Of a DNA stretch of 64,000 nt, positions 51,269 through 61,492 are shown piece after piece (position 1 is the stretch's first letter; each line of letters opens with the position of its first letter). Made by a program: the position numbers and the translations under genes. The stretch spans positions 313,525 to 377,524 of the forward strand of contig NZ_CP134991.1 in NCBI RefSeq assembly GCF_039370165.1, read 5' to 3'. This DNA comes from Buchnera aphidicola (Chaitoregma tattakana). GTDB taxonomy: Bacteria; Pseudomonadota; Gammaproteobacteria; Enterobacterales; Enterobacteriaceae. The notes under the pieces are model-generated. The model saw nothing but the letters and a program-made list of their open reading frames with translations. It was not told the DNA's origin and did no database searches.

Positions 51269-51274
51269 AAAAAA

Positions 51275-51460
51275 TTATGATTCCTCTATTCTTAAAATAT
51301 AACTTATTTTATTTATCATGCCCATAATAGAGCTATTTATTTCAAGTTTTTTAAAACTACCTATTCCCTTTAATCCTAAACCTAATAAAGTTAATTTATG
51401 TTTAGGCAATATACCTATTGAACTCTTTATTTGTATAATTTTTACGAACCTTTTTTTCAT
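51275..51460 (-). CDS. rpmD: 50S ribosomal protein L30
   Basis: Small 50S protein. The product is 61 aa (E. coli 59), with KIIQIKSSIGILPKHKLTLL followed by GLGLKGIG and ending in GMINKISYILRIEES, the normal L30 pattern. It lies 6 nt before rplO and 14 nt after rpsE in the spc operon. Confidence 0.97.
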   Translation of the reverse strand: MKKRFVKIIQIKSSIGILPKHKLTLLGLGLKGIGSFKKLEINSSIMGMINKISYILRIEES

Positions 51461-51474
51461 GCTGTATAATTTAC

Positions 51475-51975
51475 CTATGTAAAATCATTAATATTTTTGT
51501 TTCTTTTTTTTGCTACTACATTTGGAGATTGAATACTTTTCAATCCGTTTATAGTAGCTCTTACTACATTTATAGGATTAGTAGAACCATAAGTTTTGGC
51601 GAATACATTAAAAACCCCAGAAACTTCAAAAACAGCTCTCATAGCACCTCCCGCAATTATACCTGTGCCATCTAAAGCTGGTTTCATAAAAATTGTAGAT
51701 CCAGTAAAACTTCTTTTTATTGCATATTGTAAAGTATTATTTTTTAAAAAAAATGTTATCATATTTTTTCTAGCTCTTTCCATAGCTTTCTGTATAGCAA
51801 AAGGAACTTCTTTAGCCTTCCCATATCCAAATCCTACTTTACCATTTCTATTTCCAACCACAGTTAAAGCTGTAAAAGAAAATACTCTTCCACCTTTTAC
51901 AGTTTTAGATACTCTGTTTACTGCAATAAGCTTTTCCTGAAGCTCGTTAGATTTTTTGTTATCTATATTTTTCAT
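51475..51975 (-). CDS. rpsE: 30S ribosomal protein S5
   Basis: Protein at the mRNA entry site that helps accuracy and helicase action. The product is 166 aa (E. coli 167): [40 protein letters not shown] and [20 protein letters not shown], then [13 protein letters not shown]. Both the double-stranded RNA-binding-like and C-terminal domains are complete. spc operon. Confidence 0.98.
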   Translation of the reverse strand: MKNIDNKKSNELQEKLIAVNRVSKTVKGGRVFSFTALTVVGNRNGKVGFGYGKAKEVPFAIQKAMERARKNMITFFLKNNTLQYAIKRSFTGSTIFMKPALDGTGIIAGGAMRAVFEVSGVFNVFAKTYGSTNPINVVRATINGLKSIQSPNVVAKKRNKNINDFT

Positions 51976-51991
51976 TTAAACTATCATCCTA

Positions 51992-52351
51992 TTAAAATCT
52001 CAAACCATGTTTTCTAGCAGAATCAGCTAGTTCTTTTATTCTACCATGATATTTAAATCCTGATCTATCAAAAGAAACATTCTTTATACCCTTTTTTAAA
52101 GCTCTTATTGCTATTTCTTTTCCAACTAATGTAGATGAAACTTTATTTCCTGTATAAAGTAATTTACTTCTAATATTTTTTTCTAAAGTAGAAGCAGATA
52201 CTATAACAAAATTATCTACAGAAATTACTTGAGCATACATATTTCTAGAAGTTCTATGAACAACTAATCTAATACTTTGTAGCCTCTTGAAATTATTTCT
52301 ACTTTTTGAATATCTTCTCATCCTAGCTAGTTTTTTTTTAAAAACACTCAT
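51992..52351 (-). CDS. rplR: 50S ribosomal protein L18
   Basis: Binds 5S rRNA in the central protuberance. From ATG 52351 the product is 119 aa (E. coli 117). A longer open frame reaches 52441 but that part lies in rplF; the ATG at 52351 comes one base after the rplF stop and gives an N-terminus ([16 protein letters not shown]) that fits the family. Motifs are [36 protein letters not shown] and [11 protein letters not shown]. Confidence 0.97.
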   Translation of the reverse strand: MSVFKKKLARMRRYSKSRNNFKRLQSIRLVVHRTSRNMYAQVISVDNFVIVSASTLEKNIRSKLLYTGNKVSSTLVGKEIAIRALKKGIKNVSFDRSGFKYHGRIKELADSARKHGLRF

Positions 52352-52352
52352 A

Positions 52353-52886
52353 TTATTTTTTCTTAGTCTCCTTTCTAATAACTGTTTCATCTTTATAACA
52401 AATACCTTTGCCTTTATAAGGCTCAGGAGATCTATATGCACGTAAGTTTGCAGCTGCCTGGAAGACTAATTGTTTATTTATTCCACTCAAAACTATTTTT
52501 GTCAATGAATCGCAAACCGCATCAACTCCATCTGGCAAGCAATGTTCTATTTTATGTGAAAATCCTAAATATAAACTTAAAATATTTTTGTTTAAAGACA
52601 CTCTATACCCTACTCCAGATAATAAAAGTGTTTTAAAAAACTTATTTTGCACGCCATATATCATAGAATTAACTAAAGATCTACAAGTACCTGCATGCAT
52701 CCAGGACCTATAGTAATTGCTATTACCACAAAAAGTTAATAAATTTTTTTCATATTTCACAGTTACAAACTTACTTATTATATGTTCTAAACTGCCATAT
52801 GTTCCCTTTATAAAAATCTTATTAGATTTAAGTTTAATATATACATTATCAGGAATAAAAATTGGTTTTTTAGCTATTCTAGACAT
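52353..52886 (-). CDS. rplF: 50S ribosomal protein L6
   Basis: Large-subunit protein near the factor-binding site. The product is 177 aa, the E. coli length. It begins [19 protein letters not shown], contains [21 protein letters not shown], and ends with [19 protein letters not shown] and a Lys-rich tail, as in bacterial L6. Its stop codon is one base from the rplR start, so translation is probably coupled. Confidence 0.98.
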   Translation of the reverse strand: MSRIAKKPIFIPDNVYIKLKSNKIFIKGTYGSLEHIISKFVTVKYEKNLLTFCGNSNYYRSWMHAGTCRSLVNSMIYGVQNKFFKTLLLSGVGYRVSLNKNILSLYLGFSHKIEHCLPDGVDAVCDSLTKIVLSGINKQLVFQAAANLRAYRSPEPYKGKGICYKDETVIRKETKKK

Positions 52887-52933
52887 ATTATCCCCATATA
52901 ATTTAATTTATTGAAAAAAAATATTTAAACAAA

Positions 52934-53314
52934 CTAATATACTGTACATAATATTTCTCCACCAATCCCTAATTTTCTAGCATCAAAATCAGTTATAACC
53001 CCTCTTGATGTTGATATTATAGAAATTCCTAAACCAGAAATAACTTTTTGTATATTTTTTTTATTTTTATATATTCTTAAACTAGGTTTGCTTATTTTTT
53101 TAATATTTTCTATAACTGGTTTCCCATTAAAATATTTTAAAAATATTTTTATATTATTTTCTATGATATAATTACTTATATATCCTTCTTTTTTTAAAAC
53201 TTTCAGTATAGATTTTTTAAAATTAGAAAACTTAACAATTACATATACTTTTCTTGAAAATTGACCATTTCTTATTTTTGTAAACATATCACTAATAGAA
53301 TCTTGCATGCTCAT
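52934..53314 (-). CDS. rpsH: 30S ribosomal protein S8
   Basis: Central-domain 16S-binding protein. From ATG 53314 the product is 126 aa (E. coli 130) and begins MSMQDSISDMFTKIRNGQF, as in E. coli (MSMQDPIADMLTRIRNGQA). The frame is open further to 53365, but that region overlaps rpsN and has no family counterpart. The C-terminus has GLGISIISTSRGVITD and GIGGEILCTVY. In E. coli S8 represses the spc operon at rplE; that RNA site was not recognised here. Confidence 0.97.
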   Translation of the reverse strand: MSMQDSISDMFTKIRNGQFSRKVYVIVKFSNFKKSILKVLKKEGYISNYIIENNIKIFLKYFNGKPVIENIKKISKPSLRIYKNKKNIQKVISGLGISIISTSRGVITDFDARKLGIGGEILCTVY

Positions 53315-53358
53315 GTTTAAAAATTGTCCTATAATGTTTTTATTGCATAAATTTAATT

Positions 53359-53664
53359 TTACCAACTCGATTTTTTCAATCCTGGTATTTCTCCTTTCAT
53401 AGCTACCTCTCTAAACTTAATTCTACTTAAACCAAACTTTCTTAAATATGCATGAGGTCTACCTGTAATATAACATCTATTCCTTATTCTACATACACTA
53501 GAATCTCTAGGAAGTTTCTGTAATTTAAATATTGTTTTCAATTTGTCTCTATCAGAAGTATTTACATCAAAAATAATCTTTTTCAACTTCTTTCTTAGAT
53601 TAAAAAATTTTTTACTAAGTTTTTTTCTTTTAAACTCTCTAGCTTTTATTGATTCTTTAGCCAT
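53359..53664 (-). CDS. rpsN: 30S ribosomal protein S14
   Basis: 30S head protein. The product is 101 aa, the same as E. coli. The long form without zinc Cys pairs is seen, with [20 protein letters not shown] and the terminal [12 protein letters not shown]. spc operon, between rplE and rpsH. Confidence 0.98.
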   Translation of the reverse strand: MAKESIKAREFKRKKLSKKFFNLRKKLKKIIFDVNTSDRDKLKTIFKLQKLPRDSSVCRIRNRCYITGRPHAYLRKFGLSRIKFREVAMKGEIPGLKKSSW

Positions 53665-53684
53665 TTTAATACTCCTTATAAAAT

Positions 53685-54224
53685 CTATTTCTTAAATGGA
53701 AAACTTAAAGACTTTAACAACTCTAAAGAATATAAATCTATATTTGTATTAGTTGTAATGGTAATATTTAAACCTCTAGTTTTATCTACTTTTTCGTAAT
53801 TTATTTCTGGAAAAATAATTTGTTCCTTAATACCTATGCTATAGTTTCCCATTCCATCAAATGACTTTTTATTAAATCCTCTAAAATCTCTTATTCTAGG
53901 TACAACAATATATATAAATCTATTTATAAAATCCCACATCCTATTCTTACGTAATGTGACCTTACATCCTACTGGATATCCTTGTCTTATTTTAAATCCA
54001 GATATAGATTTTTTAGCATTAGTAACAATAGGTTTTTGTCCTGAAATCATAGTAATATCGGAAACTATATTATTTAAATTTTTTTTATTACCATTACAAT
54101 CCCCATCTCCAATATTTAAAGTAATTTTTACAACTTTAGGAACTTGCATGACAGATGTAAAATTTAACTTTTTCATTAGATAATTTGTTATCTTATTCTT
54201 ATAAACATTTCTAAGATCTAACAC
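53685..54224 (-). CDS. rplE: 50S ribosomal protein L5
   Basis: 5S rRNA-binding protein of the central protuberance that contacts P-site tRNA. The product is 179 aa, as in E. coli. Blocks are [48 protein letters not shown] and [20 protein letters not shown]. spc operon; frame intact. Confidence 0.98.
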   Translation of the reverse strand: MLDLRNVYKNKITNYLMKKLNFTSVMQVPKVVKITLNIGDGDCNGNKKNLNNIVSDITMISGQKPIVTNAKKSISGFKIRQGYPVGCKVTLRKNRMWDFINRFIYIVVPRIRDFRGFNKKSFDGMGNYSIGIKEQIIFPEINYEKVDKTRGLNITITTNTNIDLYSLELLKSLSFPFKK

Positions 54225-54251
54225 TATAAATCTCCAAATTTTTTATTTAAA

Positions 54252-54581
54252 TTATAATAATTTATTTTTTTTTATAATCTTATTATTAGATTTAAAAAAT
54301 CTAACTTTTTTACCATCTAAAAATTTAAATCCTACTCTGTCTGGCTTGCCTGTGATATGATTAAAAATTTTTAAGTTAGATACTTGAATATAAGATTCTT
54401 TCTTAACTATTCCTCCCATTACGTTCTTTTCTGGTATAGATTTTTGGTGTTTTTTAATAATATTTATTCCACTAACAATAACTTTATTTGAAGAAAGAAA
54501 TTTTTTTACTATGCCTTTTTTACCTTTATATTTTCCTGTAATAACAATTACATTATCATTTTTTCTAATTTTTTTTGACAT
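54252..54581 (-). CDS. rplX: 50S ribosomal protein L24
   Basis: Assembly-initiating 50S protein near the tunnel exit. The product is 109 aa (E. coli 104). The KOW motif region [20 protein letters not shown] starts the protein, followed by [30 protein letters not shown] and [18 protein letters not shown] short Lys-rich tail extends beyond the E. coli end. Confidence 0.98.
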   Translation of the reverse strand: MSKKIRKNDNVIVITGKYKGKKGIVKKFLSSNKVIVSGINIIKKHQKSIPEKNVMGGIVKKESYIQVSNLKIFNHITGKPDRVGFKFLDGKKVRFFKSNNKIIKKNKLL

Positions 54582-54596
54582 AAATATTACATACCT

Positions 54597-54968
54597 CTAA
54601 AGTACTTCAGGAGCTAAAGATATAATTTTCATAAATTTATCTGTTCTTAATTCTCTAGTCACTGGCCCAAAAATTCTACTTCCTACAAGGGTTTCACCTG
54701 TATTGTTTAATAATACACAAGAATTTTTGTCAAATCTAATATATGAGCCATCTAATCTAGATATACCTTTTTTAGTTCTAATTACAACTGCTTTTAAAAC
54801 TTCGCCCTTCTTAACTTTGCCATGTGAAGAAGCTTCTTGTATGGCAACTTTAATTATGTCTCCAATATTTGCATATCTTTTTTTAGAGCCTCCTAATACT
54901 TTAATACACATGGCCAGTTTAGCACCTGAGTTGTCTGAAACACTTAAAATTGTTTGTTCTTGAATCAT
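54597..54968 (-). CDS. rplN: 50S ribosomal protein L14
   Basis: Universally conserved protein at the subunit interface. The product is 123 aa, as in E. coli: [20 protein letters not shown] at the start, [26 protein letters not shown]-like [13 protein letters not shown], and [10 protein letters not shown] at the end. First gene of the spc operon, 38 nt after rpsQ of the S10 operon, with no obvious promoter between them. Confidence 0.98.
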   Translation of the reverse strand: MIQEQTILSVSDNSGAKLAMCIKVLGGSKKRYANIGDIIKVAIQEASSHGKVKKGEVLKAVVIRTKKGISRLDGSYIRFDKNSCVLLNNTGETLVGSRIFGPVTRELRTDKFMKIISLAPEVL

Positions 54969-55006
54969 TTTATAACTACCTTTTATATCCTATATAAAAC
55001 ATTATA

Positions 55007-55252
55007 TTATTTTCTTACTAACTTTACAAACTTCCAAAACTTAGTTTTAGAAATAGGTTTACACTCAGAAATCTCAATAACATCACCTAATTTACATACA
55101 TTATGTTCATCATGTACTTTAAACTTTATGTTTCTTTTAATAAACTTACCATAAACCTTGTGTTTGACAAAACGCTCTATTAAAATAGTACATGTTTTAT
55201 CCATTTTATTACTAATAACTAGACCCTTTAATACTTTAATGTTTTTAGTCAC
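55007..55252 (-). CDS. rpsQ: 30S ribosomal protein S17
   Basis: 16S-binding protein of the 30S body. The product is 81 aa (E. coli 84). LKGLVISNKMDKTCTILIER, KHKVYGKFIKR and GDVIEISECKPISKTKFW are diagnostic. It overlaps rpmC by 8 nt. Last gene of the S10 operon. Confidence 0.98.
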   Translation of the reverse strand: MTKNIKVLKGLVISNKMDKTCTILIERFVKHKVYGKFIKRNIKFKVHDEHNVCKLGDVIEISECKPISKTKFWKFVKLVRK

Positions 55253-55439
55253 TTGTTTTAACCTTATTAAAATTCATTAAAAACTTTATTTTAGATATTT
55301 TTTTTCTACAAGATTTCAACAAATGAGTCTTTTTTAACTTTCCTGAAAACAATTGAAGTTTTAAATTAAATTCTTCCCTTAATGTAGACATTAATTGTTC
55401 ATATAAATGTATATTAATACTATTAATTTGTTTTTTCAT
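55245..55439 (-). CDS. rpmC: 50S ribosomal protein L29
   Basis: Two-helix protein by the tunnel exit, part of the docking site for SRP and trigger factor. The product is 64 aa (E. coli 63): LYEQLMSTLREEFNLKLQLF with SGKLKKTHLLKSCRKKISKI fits the L29 pattern, although it is more diverged than its neighbours. Identity is supported by its place between rplP and rpsQ. Confidence 0.94.
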   Translation of the reverse strand: MKKQINSINIHLYEQLMSTLREEFNLKLQLFSGKLKKTHLLKSCRKKISKIKFLMNFNKVKTSD

Positions 55440-55448
55440 AATTTATTT

Positions 55449-55862
55449 TTACCAAATTATTTCTCTGCTTACAAAAACAGTCTTTACAGACAATTTAGAA
55501 GATGCTAAAGAAAAAGCTTTTCTAGAAATTTCTTCTGAAACACCATCAACTTCATATAAAACTTTTCCTGGTTTTACTAAAAAAACCCAATATTCAACAT
55601 TTCCTTTTCCTTTACCCATTCTAACTTCTAATGGTTTTTTAGTAATAGGTTTGTCAGGAAAAATTCTTATCCACATTTTACCATCTTTTTTAATTAATCT
55701 ACTAATTACTTTTCTAGCAGATTCAATTTGTCTAGCCGTTAGTCTTCCTCTAGTAATAGCTTTTAATCCAAATTTTCCAAAACACACATTACTATCTATA
55801 GATAATCCTCTGTTTTTTCCTTTATGCATCTTTCTAAATTTAGTCTTTTTAGGTTGTAACAT
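55449..55862 (-). CDS. rplP: 50S ribosomal protein L16
   Basis: Protein near the A-site tRNA elbow. The product is 137 aa (E. coli 136): [60 protein letters not shown] and [21 protein letters not shown]10 operon, between rpsC and rpmC. Confidence 0.98.
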   Translation of the reverse strand: MLQPKKTKFRKMHKGKNRGLSIDSNVCFGKFGLKAITRGRLTARQIESARKVISRLIKKDGKMWIRIFPDKPITKKPLEVRMGKGKGNVEYWVFLVKPGKVLYEVDGVSEEISRKAFSLASSKLSVKTVFVSREIIW

Positions 55863-55878
55863 AATATAACAAACTCCT

Positions 55879-56583
55879 TCATCTATTTCTTCTATTCCTA
55901 TATTGTTTTCTAAACCTCACTATAGGTTTTTCTAATTTTAACATTACATCCATTTTACCTAGAATTTCTCCTTTAAATATCCATACTTTTACACCAATAA
56001 TGCCATATGTAGTATGAGCTTCAGAAGCACTATATTCAATATCAGCTCTTAAAGTGTGCAAAGGAACTCTACCTTCTCGATACCATTCTCTTCTTGCTAT
56101 TTCCGCGCCTCCAAGTCTTCCACTAATTTCCACTTTTATTCCTTTAGCACCTTGCCTCATAGCATTTTGTACTGACCTTTTCATAACCCTTCTAAACATC
56201 ACTCTTCTTTCTAATTGTAAACTTATATTATTAGCAACAAGTTTTGCATCTAATTCGGGTTTTTTAACTTCTGATATGTTAATTTGAACTGGTGTTTTTA
56301 TAAGATCAACTATTTTTAATCTAATTTTTTCTATATCTTCACCCTTTTTTCCTATTACTATACCAGGTCTAGAAGTAAATATAGTTATTTTAACACTTTT
56401 AGACGGCCTTTCAATAACTACTTTAGACACAGAAGCTCTTATCAATTTTTTAAAAATAAATTCTCTTACTTTAAAGTCATTTTGTAAATTCTTAGCAAAA
56501 TTTTTTTTATTAGCAAACCAAATGGAATTCCAATGTTTTATAATTCCTAATCTCATTCCATTAGGATTAACTTTTTGACCCAT
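55879..56583 (-). CDS. rpsC: 30S ribosomal protein S3
   Basis: 30S head protein at the mRNA entry channel. The product is 234 aa (E. coli 233). It begins [20 protein letters not shown] and has the KH-domain GxxG region [17 protein letters not shown], then [20 protein letters not shown] and [19 protein letters not shown]10 operon. Confidence 0.98.
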   Translation of the reverse strand: MGQKVNPNGMRLGIIKHWNSIWFANKKNFAKNLQNDFKVREFIFKKLIRASVSKVVIERPSKSVKITIFTSRPGIVIGKKGEDIEKIRLKIVDLIKTPVQINISEVKKPELDAKLVANNISLQLERRVMFRRVMKRSVQNAMRQGAKGIKVEISGRLGGAEIARREWYREGRVPLHTLRADIEYSASEAHTTYGIIGVKVWIFKGEILGKMDVMLKLEKPIVRFRKQYRNRRNR

Positions 56584-56607
56584 TTTAAAAACCTCATGTT
56601 TAAAATT

Positions 56608-56937
56608 TTATTCAGACACTACTATTTTTATATGACTAGTTCTTTTAAATATTCTATCAGCTCTACCTTTAGCTCTCGGCATCATACGTTTCATCATTGG
56701 GCCTTCATCTATATTTATTCTAATAATCTTTAATTTATCAACATCTAATCCGTAATTATGTTCTGCATTAGCAATCACAGAATTTAATACTTTAATTATC
56801 AAATTGGAAGCTTTTTTTTTATTAAATTCTAATATGTTCATAGCTAAAGAAACTTTTTTACCTAATATTAAATTCGATATTATCCTCACTTTCTGTGCAG
56901 AAGAATTAGCTTTTTTATGTATAGCATAAACTTCCAT
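56608..56937 (-). CDS. rplV: 50S ribosomal protein L22
   Basis: Lines the peptide exit tunnel. The product is 109 aa (E. coli 110): [39 protein letters not shown], and the hairpin segment [20 protein letters not shown] that reaches into the tunnel. S10 operon. Confidence 0.98.
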   Translation of the reverse strand: MEVYAIHKKANSSAQKVRIISNLILGKKVSLAMNILEFNKKKASNLIIKVLNSVIANAEHNYGLDVDKLKIIRINIDEGPMMKRMMPRAKGRADRIFKRTSHIKIVVSE

Positions 56938-56952
56938 TAAATTTTCTCCAAT

Positions 56953-57258
56953 TTAAACTTTTTGTTTAGGATCTTCAGAAACATTTTTCTTAACTTTTTT
57001 ATCTATATTATGTCCTCTATAAGTTCGAGTTATAGAAAATTCTCCTAACTTATGCCCAACCATTTCTTCAGTTATAAAAATAGGTATATGTTTTTTACCA
57101 TTGTGTACTAAAATAGTTAACCCTACCATATTAGGGAAAATAGTAGAACGTCTAGACCAAGTTTTTATTGGTTTTCTATCTTTTAATTTTACTGCTTTTT
57201 TTACCTTTTTAAATAAACTTTCATCTATAAAAGGACCTTTTCTTAAAGATCTTGGCAT
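56953..57258 (-). CDS. rpsS: 30S ribosomal protein S19
   Basis: 30S head protein that contacts the A-site tRNA region. The product is 101 aa (E. coli 92); the added residues form a C-terminal Lys-rich tail ([15 protein letters not shown]). Diagnostic blocks are [39 protein letters not shown] and [21 protein letters not shown]10 operon. Confidence 0.98.
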   Translation of the reverse strand: MPRSLRKGPFIDESLFKKVKKAVKLKDRKPIKTWSRRSTIFPNMVGLTILVHNGKKHIPIFITEEMVGHKLGEFSITRTYRGHNIDKKVKKNVSEDPKQKV

Positions 57259-57277
57259 AAAAAATTATCCTTAAAAA

Positions 57278-58096
57278 TTAATTTTTGTTATGTATAATAA
57301 ATTTCTGTGTTCTTTTATTTTTTCTAGTTTTTTTACCTTTTGTCTGCTTACCCCAGGGACTAACAGGATGTTTACCAAAATTTCTACCTTCTCCACCTCC
57401 ATGAGGATGATCAACTGGATTCATAGCAGTACCTCTAACAGTAGGACGCACTCCAGCCCACCTTTTAGCACCGGCCTTACCAAGTTTTTTTAACATATGT
57501 ATAGTATTTCCTACTTCACCTATAGTAGCTCTACAACGAGAATATATTTTACGCAGTTCACCAGATCGTAATCTAATTGATACATATTTTTTTTCTTTTG
57601 ATATAATCTGCGCGTGATTACCAGCAGATCTAGAAATTTGAGCTCCTTTGCCCGGTCTAAGTTCTATATTATGTATATATTCTCCAGTAGGTATATTTTT
57701 TATGCTTAGGCAATTACCAATTCTAATCTCTACATTATCTCCAGATATTACAGTATCACCTACTTTAATATTTTTAGGTTCTAATATATAACTTTTAGTC
57801 CCATCTTTATATAAAATTAATGCAATGTTAGAAGATCTGTTGGGGTCATACTCAATTCGTTTTACAATAGCTAATATATTATCTTTTCTTCTTTTAAAAT
57901 CTATCTTTCTATATTTTTTTTTATGCCCACCTCCTATATGCCTTGTAGTAATCCTACCTGAGTTATTTCTACCCCCTGTTTTAACATTTTTAAATAACAA
58001 ACGTTTTATAGGCCTTTTCTTACATAAATTAGAACTATCTACTTTGATTAGATGCCTTCTGCCCGGAGAAGTGGGCCTTACCTTTTTTAATATCAT
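57278..58096 (-). CDS. rplB: 50S ribosomal protein L2
   Basis: Core 50S protein needed for subunit joining and peptidyl-transferase structure. The product is 272 aa (E. coli 273). Blocks are [51 protein letters not shown], and the highly conserved [20 protein letters not shown] with [20 protein letters not shown]. The key His of the DHPHGGG motif is present. Confidence 0.98.
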   Translation of the reverse strand: MILKKVRPTSPGRRHLIKVDSSNLCKKRPIKRLLFKNVKTGGRNNSGRITTRHIGGGHKKKYRKIDFKRRKDNILAIVKRIEYDPNRSSNIALILYKDGTKSYILEPKNIKVGDTVISGDNVEIRIGNCLSIKNIPTGEYIHNIELRPGKGAQISRSAGNHAQIISKEKKYVSIRLRSGELRKIYSRCRATIGEVGNTIHMLKKLGKAGAKRWAGVRPTVRGTAMNPVDHPHGGGEGRNFGKHPVSPWGKQTKGKKTRKNKRTQKFIIHNKN

Positions 58097-58123
58097 ACAA
58101 AATCCTAAGTTTTAAAAATATAT

Positions 58124-58423
58124 TTAAAAATTTATAATGTCACCTTTTTTTAAAGTTACATATGCTTTTTTCCAATCTTTTCTAAAATTTATTTTACTAA
58201 TACTGCTTTTTCTATTATTCTTTTTTTTACCTTTTACAATTAAAGTGTTAACTTTTAAAACATTTACCTTAAAAAATTTTTCTAATGTTGTCTTAATTTC
58301 TTTTTTAGTAGAATTTTTTAAAACTTTTATTACAAAAATATTGTTTTTTTTAGATACTGCAGAGGATTTTTCAGATACATGAATTCCTCTGAAAATTTTA
58401 AAAATACGCTCTTCAAATTTCAT
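58124..58423 (-). CDS. rplW: 50S ribosomal protein L23
   Basis: Exit-tunnel docking protein for SRP (and trigger factor where it exists). The product is 99 aa (E. coli 100). GIHVSEKSSAVSKKNNIFVI, EIKTTLEKFFKVNVLKVNTL and DWKKAYVTLKKGDII match the family. It overlaps rplD by 11 nt. S10 operon. Confidence 0.97.
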   Translation of the reverse strand: MKFEERIFKIFRGIHVSEKSSAVSKKNNIFVIKVLKNSTKKEIKTTLEKFFKVNVLKVNTLIVKGKKKNNRKSSISKINFRKDWKKAYVTLKKGDIINF

Positions 58424-59027
58424 TAAAATTATTCTCTATTTTTTTAAATGTATCAACCGTTGTAACTATAAGATCATAAGATAATAAAACTAATGGGTTC
58501 ATAAACCTAACTTCTATAACCATAATTCTATCAATATTTCTAGATGCTAAAAATAAATTTTTATCAAAACTATTTAGTATTACCAAAGTTTTTTTGTTTT
58601 CAGTAAATTTTAATTTTTCCATTAATAATTTAGTTTTTGGATAAGTAATACAGAATTTCTTAAAAATTATTATCTTATTTTTTATTATTAATTCAGAAAA
58701 AATACTTTTCATAGCTCCATTGTACATTTTTTTATTTATCTTTACACAACTCTTTTTAGGTTCAGCTGCAAAAGTTACACCCCCTGATCTCCATATAGGG
58801 CTTCTTATAGATCCAACTCTTGCTCTTCCAGTACCTTTTTGTTTCCATGGTTTTTTACCAGAACCAGATACGTTAGATCTAGACTTTTGTGCTTTGGTTC
58901 CTTTTTTACTAAGAGCAATGTATGATAGCAATACTTGATGTATAAGTTTTTTATTAAAAGACCTATTTAATATAAAATTAGATACATCCACGTAATCACT
59001 AATACAATCTTTCAGCAATAATTTCAT
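58413..59027 (-). CDS. rplD: 50S ribosomal protein L4
   Basis: Tunnel-lining protein that in E. coli also represses the S10 operon. The product is 204 aa (E. coli 201). The conserved loop GTKAQKSRSNVSGSGKKPWK then QKGTGRARVGSIRSPIWRSG and GGVTFAAEPKK is intact; the C-terminal half is more diverged. The position between rplC and rplW is standard. Confidence 0.97.
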   Translation of the reverse strand: MKLLLKDCISDYVDVSNFILNRSFNKKLIHQVLLSYIALSKKGTKAQKSRSNVSGSGKKPWKQKGTGRARVGSIRSPIWRSGGVTFAAEPKKSCVKINKKMYNGAMKSIFSELIIKNKIIIFKKFCITYPKTKLLMEKLKFTENKKTLVILNSFDKNLFLASRNIDRIMVIEVRFMNPLVLLSYDLIVTTVDTFKKIENNFNEI

Positions 59028-59028
59028 A

Positions 59029-59673
59029 TTAACTAATTTTTTTACCTCTTGTTTTTATAGATGGTCTTACAATAACATCTCCATTAGAGGGGCCTGGAAC
59101 AGTGCCTTTCACAAACAAAAAATTATTATTATCAATAGAAACTATTTTTAAATTTTGTATAGTTACTCTATTATTACCTAAATGTCCAGACATTTTTTTT
59201 CCTTTAAAAACTCGTCCTGGCGTTTGATTCTGTCCTATTGAACCAGGGGCTCTATGAGATAATGAATTCCCATGACTACTATCTTGAGATTTAAAATTCC
59301 ATCGTTTTATTGTTCCTGAAAAACCTTTACCTTTAGAAAAACCAGTTACGTCTACCATACTAATATTTTTAAAAATATTTATACTTATAGATTGACCTAC
59401 AGAAAAATTTTTTGTGTCTGGTACTCTAAACTCCCATAAGCCTCTACCAGCTAAAACATTATGTTTAATAAAATGACCAGCTGTAGGTTTATTAATTTTA
59501 TTTATATTTCTTTCACCTGTAGTAACCTGTATAGCAGAATAAAAATCATTCTTTAAATTTTTTATTTGCACTATTCTATTTTTAGTAATTTTTATCACAG
59601 TTACAGGCACCAAATCTCCATTTTCTAAAAAAATCATAGAAGCACCTACTTTTTTACCAACCAATCCTACCAT
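59029..59673 (-). CDS. rplC: 50S ribosomal protein L3
   Basis: Assembly initiator whose loop reaches the peptidyl-transferase centre. The product is 214 aa (E. coli 209). [13 protein letters not shown] at the start, [40 protein letters not shown] (with the Gln methylated by PrmB in E. coli) and [18 protein letters not shown]. The family usually has GMTRIF where this has GASMIF. Confidence 0.98.
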   Translation of the reverse strand: MVGLVGKKVGASMIFLENGDLVPVTVIKITKNRIVQIKNLKNDFYSAIQVTTGERNINKINKPTAGHFIKHNVLAGRGLWEFRVPDTKNFSVGQSISINIFKNISMVDVTGFSKGKGFSGTIKRWNFKSQDSSHGNSLSHRAPGSIGQNQTPGRVFKGKKMSGHLGNNRVTIQNLKIVSIDNNNFLFVKGTVPGPSNGDVIVRPSIKTRGKKIS

Positions 59674-59720
59674 ATAAAATTACCTATAATAAATTTTGTT
59701 ATTTTGTATAAAATTTTAAA

Positions 59721-60032
59721 TTAATCTAATACTATTTGTACATCCACTCCAGCAGCCAAATCTAATCTCATTAACGCGTCTACAGTTTTTTCTGTAGGCT
59801 CTACAATATCTATCAATCTTTTATGCGTACATATTTCATATTGATCACGAGCATCTTTGTTAACATGAGGTGACACTAATATAGTAAACTTTTCTTTTCT
59901 AGTAGGCAGTGGAATAGGACCTCTAACTTGTGCTCCTGTCCTTTTAGCAGTATCTACTATTTCTTCTGTAGATTGATCTATTAATCTATGATCAAAAGCT
60001 TTCAACCTAATTCTAATTCTTTGACTATTCAT
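59721..60032 (-). CDS. rpsJ: 30S ribosomal protein S10 (NusE)
   Basis: 30S head protein that also partners NusB on boxA for antitermination. The product is 103 aa, as in E. coli: [60 protein letters not shown] and [10 protein letters not shown]. First gene of the S10 operon, with AGG seven bases before its ATG. nusB is also in this window. Confidence 0.98.
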   Translation of the reverse strand: MNSQRIRIRLKAFDHRLIDQSTEEIVDTAKRTGAQVRGPIPLPTRKEKFTILVSPHVNKDARDQYEICTHKRLIDIVEPTEKTVDALMRLDLAAGVDVQIVLD

Positions 60033-60202
60033 AATAACCTACATTCGTTTCTAAAAAAGTTGTTTATACACTAATATAACATCTAATGTATAAAAGAAAA
60101 AAATATAAATTTTTAAAAATAATTTTTTTTCAATAAAAAGTTATATAAAAAATAAATTGTATCAAATATAAAAATTAAAAACTAGTATAAACTATAAACA
60201 TA

Positions 60203-60235
60203 GAAAAAGAGGTATCTAAAAAAATCCTCTTTTTC
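60203..60235 (-). terminator. Terminator hairpin after tuf
   Basis: GAAAAAGAGG at 60203-60212 and CCTCTTTTTC at 60226-60235 form a perfect 10-bp stem with a 13-nt loop, 12 nt past the tuf stop codon. On the tuf strand the 3' arm ends in a T run, so the stem supplies its own U tract. It separates the str genes from the S10 operon. The remaining 60036-60200 leader is AT-rich; I did not recognise the L4-responsive structure known from E. coli there. Confidence 0.68.
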
Positions 60236-60247
60236 TAAAAAAGATAT

Positions 60248-61432
60248 TTATTCAATAATTTTTGAAACTACACCAGCTCCTACAGTTTTTCCTCCTTCCC
60301 TTATAGCAAACCTTAATCCTTCTGTCATAGCAACTGGATATATTAATGTAACTGTAAGATCAATATTATCTCCAGGCATTACCATCTCTAAAGAATCAGG
60401 TAATTCTATAAGACCTGTCACATCAGTAGTTCTAAAATAAAATTGAGGTTTATATCCCTTAAAAAAAGCAGTATGTCTTCCTCCTTCTTCCTTAGATAAA
60501 ACATACACTTTTGACTGAAACTTTTTATGAGGAGTTATAGTTCCAGGCTTAGATAGAACTTGACCTCTTTCTATATCATCTCTTTTAGTACCTCTTAACA
60601 ATATTCCTACGTTTTCACCCGCCCTTCCTTCATCTAAAAGTTTTCTAAACATTTCTACACCAGTACATATAGTCTTTGATGTGGGTTTTATTCCTACTAT
60701 CTCTACTTCTTCACCTACTTTTATAATACCTTTTTCAACTCTTCCGGTAACTACTGTTCCTCTTCCAGATATAGAGAAAACATCTTCAATAGGAAGTAGA
60801 AATGGCTCATTAATATGTCTTTTAGGATCTGGAATATACTTATCTAAAAAATTAGATAATTCTATAATCTTATTTTCCCATTTTTCAACACCTTCTATAG
60901 CTTTTAAAGCAGATCCTCTTATTATAGGTGTTTTATCACCAGGAAAGTCATATTCTGTTAATAAATCTCTTACTTCCATTTCTACTAATTCTAATAGTTC
61001 TTCATCTTCAACCATATCACATTTATTTAAAAATACTATTATATAAGGCACCCCAACTTGCCTTCCTAATAATATGTGTTCTCTAGTCTGAGGCATAGGA
61101 CCATCAGTAGCCGCAACAACTAATATAGCTCCATCCATCTGTGCGGCTCCTGTAATCATGTTTTTTATATAATCAGCATGACCAGGGCAATCTACATGTG
61201 CATAGTGCCTGTTTAAAGTATCATATTCTACATGGGATGTATTTATAGTTATTCCTCTAGATTTCTCTTCTGGAGCATTGTCTATTTGTTCAAATGTTTT
61301 AGCAGACCCACCATATTTTTTTGATAGTACTGTTGTAATCGCTGAAGTTAACGTCGTCTTACCATGATCTACATGACCTATTGTGCCAACATTTACATGA
61401 GGTTTAATACGCTCAAATTTTTTTTTAGACAT
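60248..61432 (-). CDS. tuf: Elongation factor Tu
   Basis: GTPase that brings aminoacyl-tRNA to the ribosome. The product is 394 aa, as in E. coli. GTP-binding motifs are GHVDHGKTT, the switch-[19 protein letters not shown] and GSALK. Domains 2 and 3 are complete ([39 protein letters not shown]). It is the least diverged protein of the window. bfd and bfr, next in E. coli, are absent. Confidence 0.99.
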   Translation of the reverse strand: MSKKKFERIKPHVNVGTIGHVDHGKTTLTSAITTVLSKKYGGSAKTFEQIDNAPEEKSRGITINTSHVEYDTLNRHYAHVDCPGHADYIKNMITGAAQMDGAILVVAATDGPMPQTREHILLGRQVGVPYIIVFLNKCDMVEDEELLELVEMEVRDLLTEYDFPGDKTPIIRGSALKAIEGVEKWENKIIELSNFLDKYIPDPKRHINEPFLLPIEDVFSISGRGTVVTGRVEKGIIKVGEEVEIVGIKPTSKTICTGVEMFRKLLDEGRAGENVGILLRGTKRDDIERGQVLSKPGTITPHKKFQSKVYVLSKEEGGRHTAFFKGYKPQFYFRTTDVTGLIELPDSLEMVMPGDNIDLTVTLIYPVAMTEGLRFAIREGGKTVGAGVVSKIIE

Positions 61433-61492
61433 TTTATATACTCTAGTTTTATTAATATATTAAAATTAATATTAATTAAAATAAAAAACAAA

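Noticed and set aside
52352..52441. N-terminal extension of L18 (30 extra residues)
   Set aside because: The extension is read from inside rplF in another frame; the ATG at 52351 gives the family length.
53315..53365. N-terminal extension of S8
   Set aside because: It overlaps rpsN and has no match to S8 proteins; ATG 53314 restores the conserved MSMQD start.
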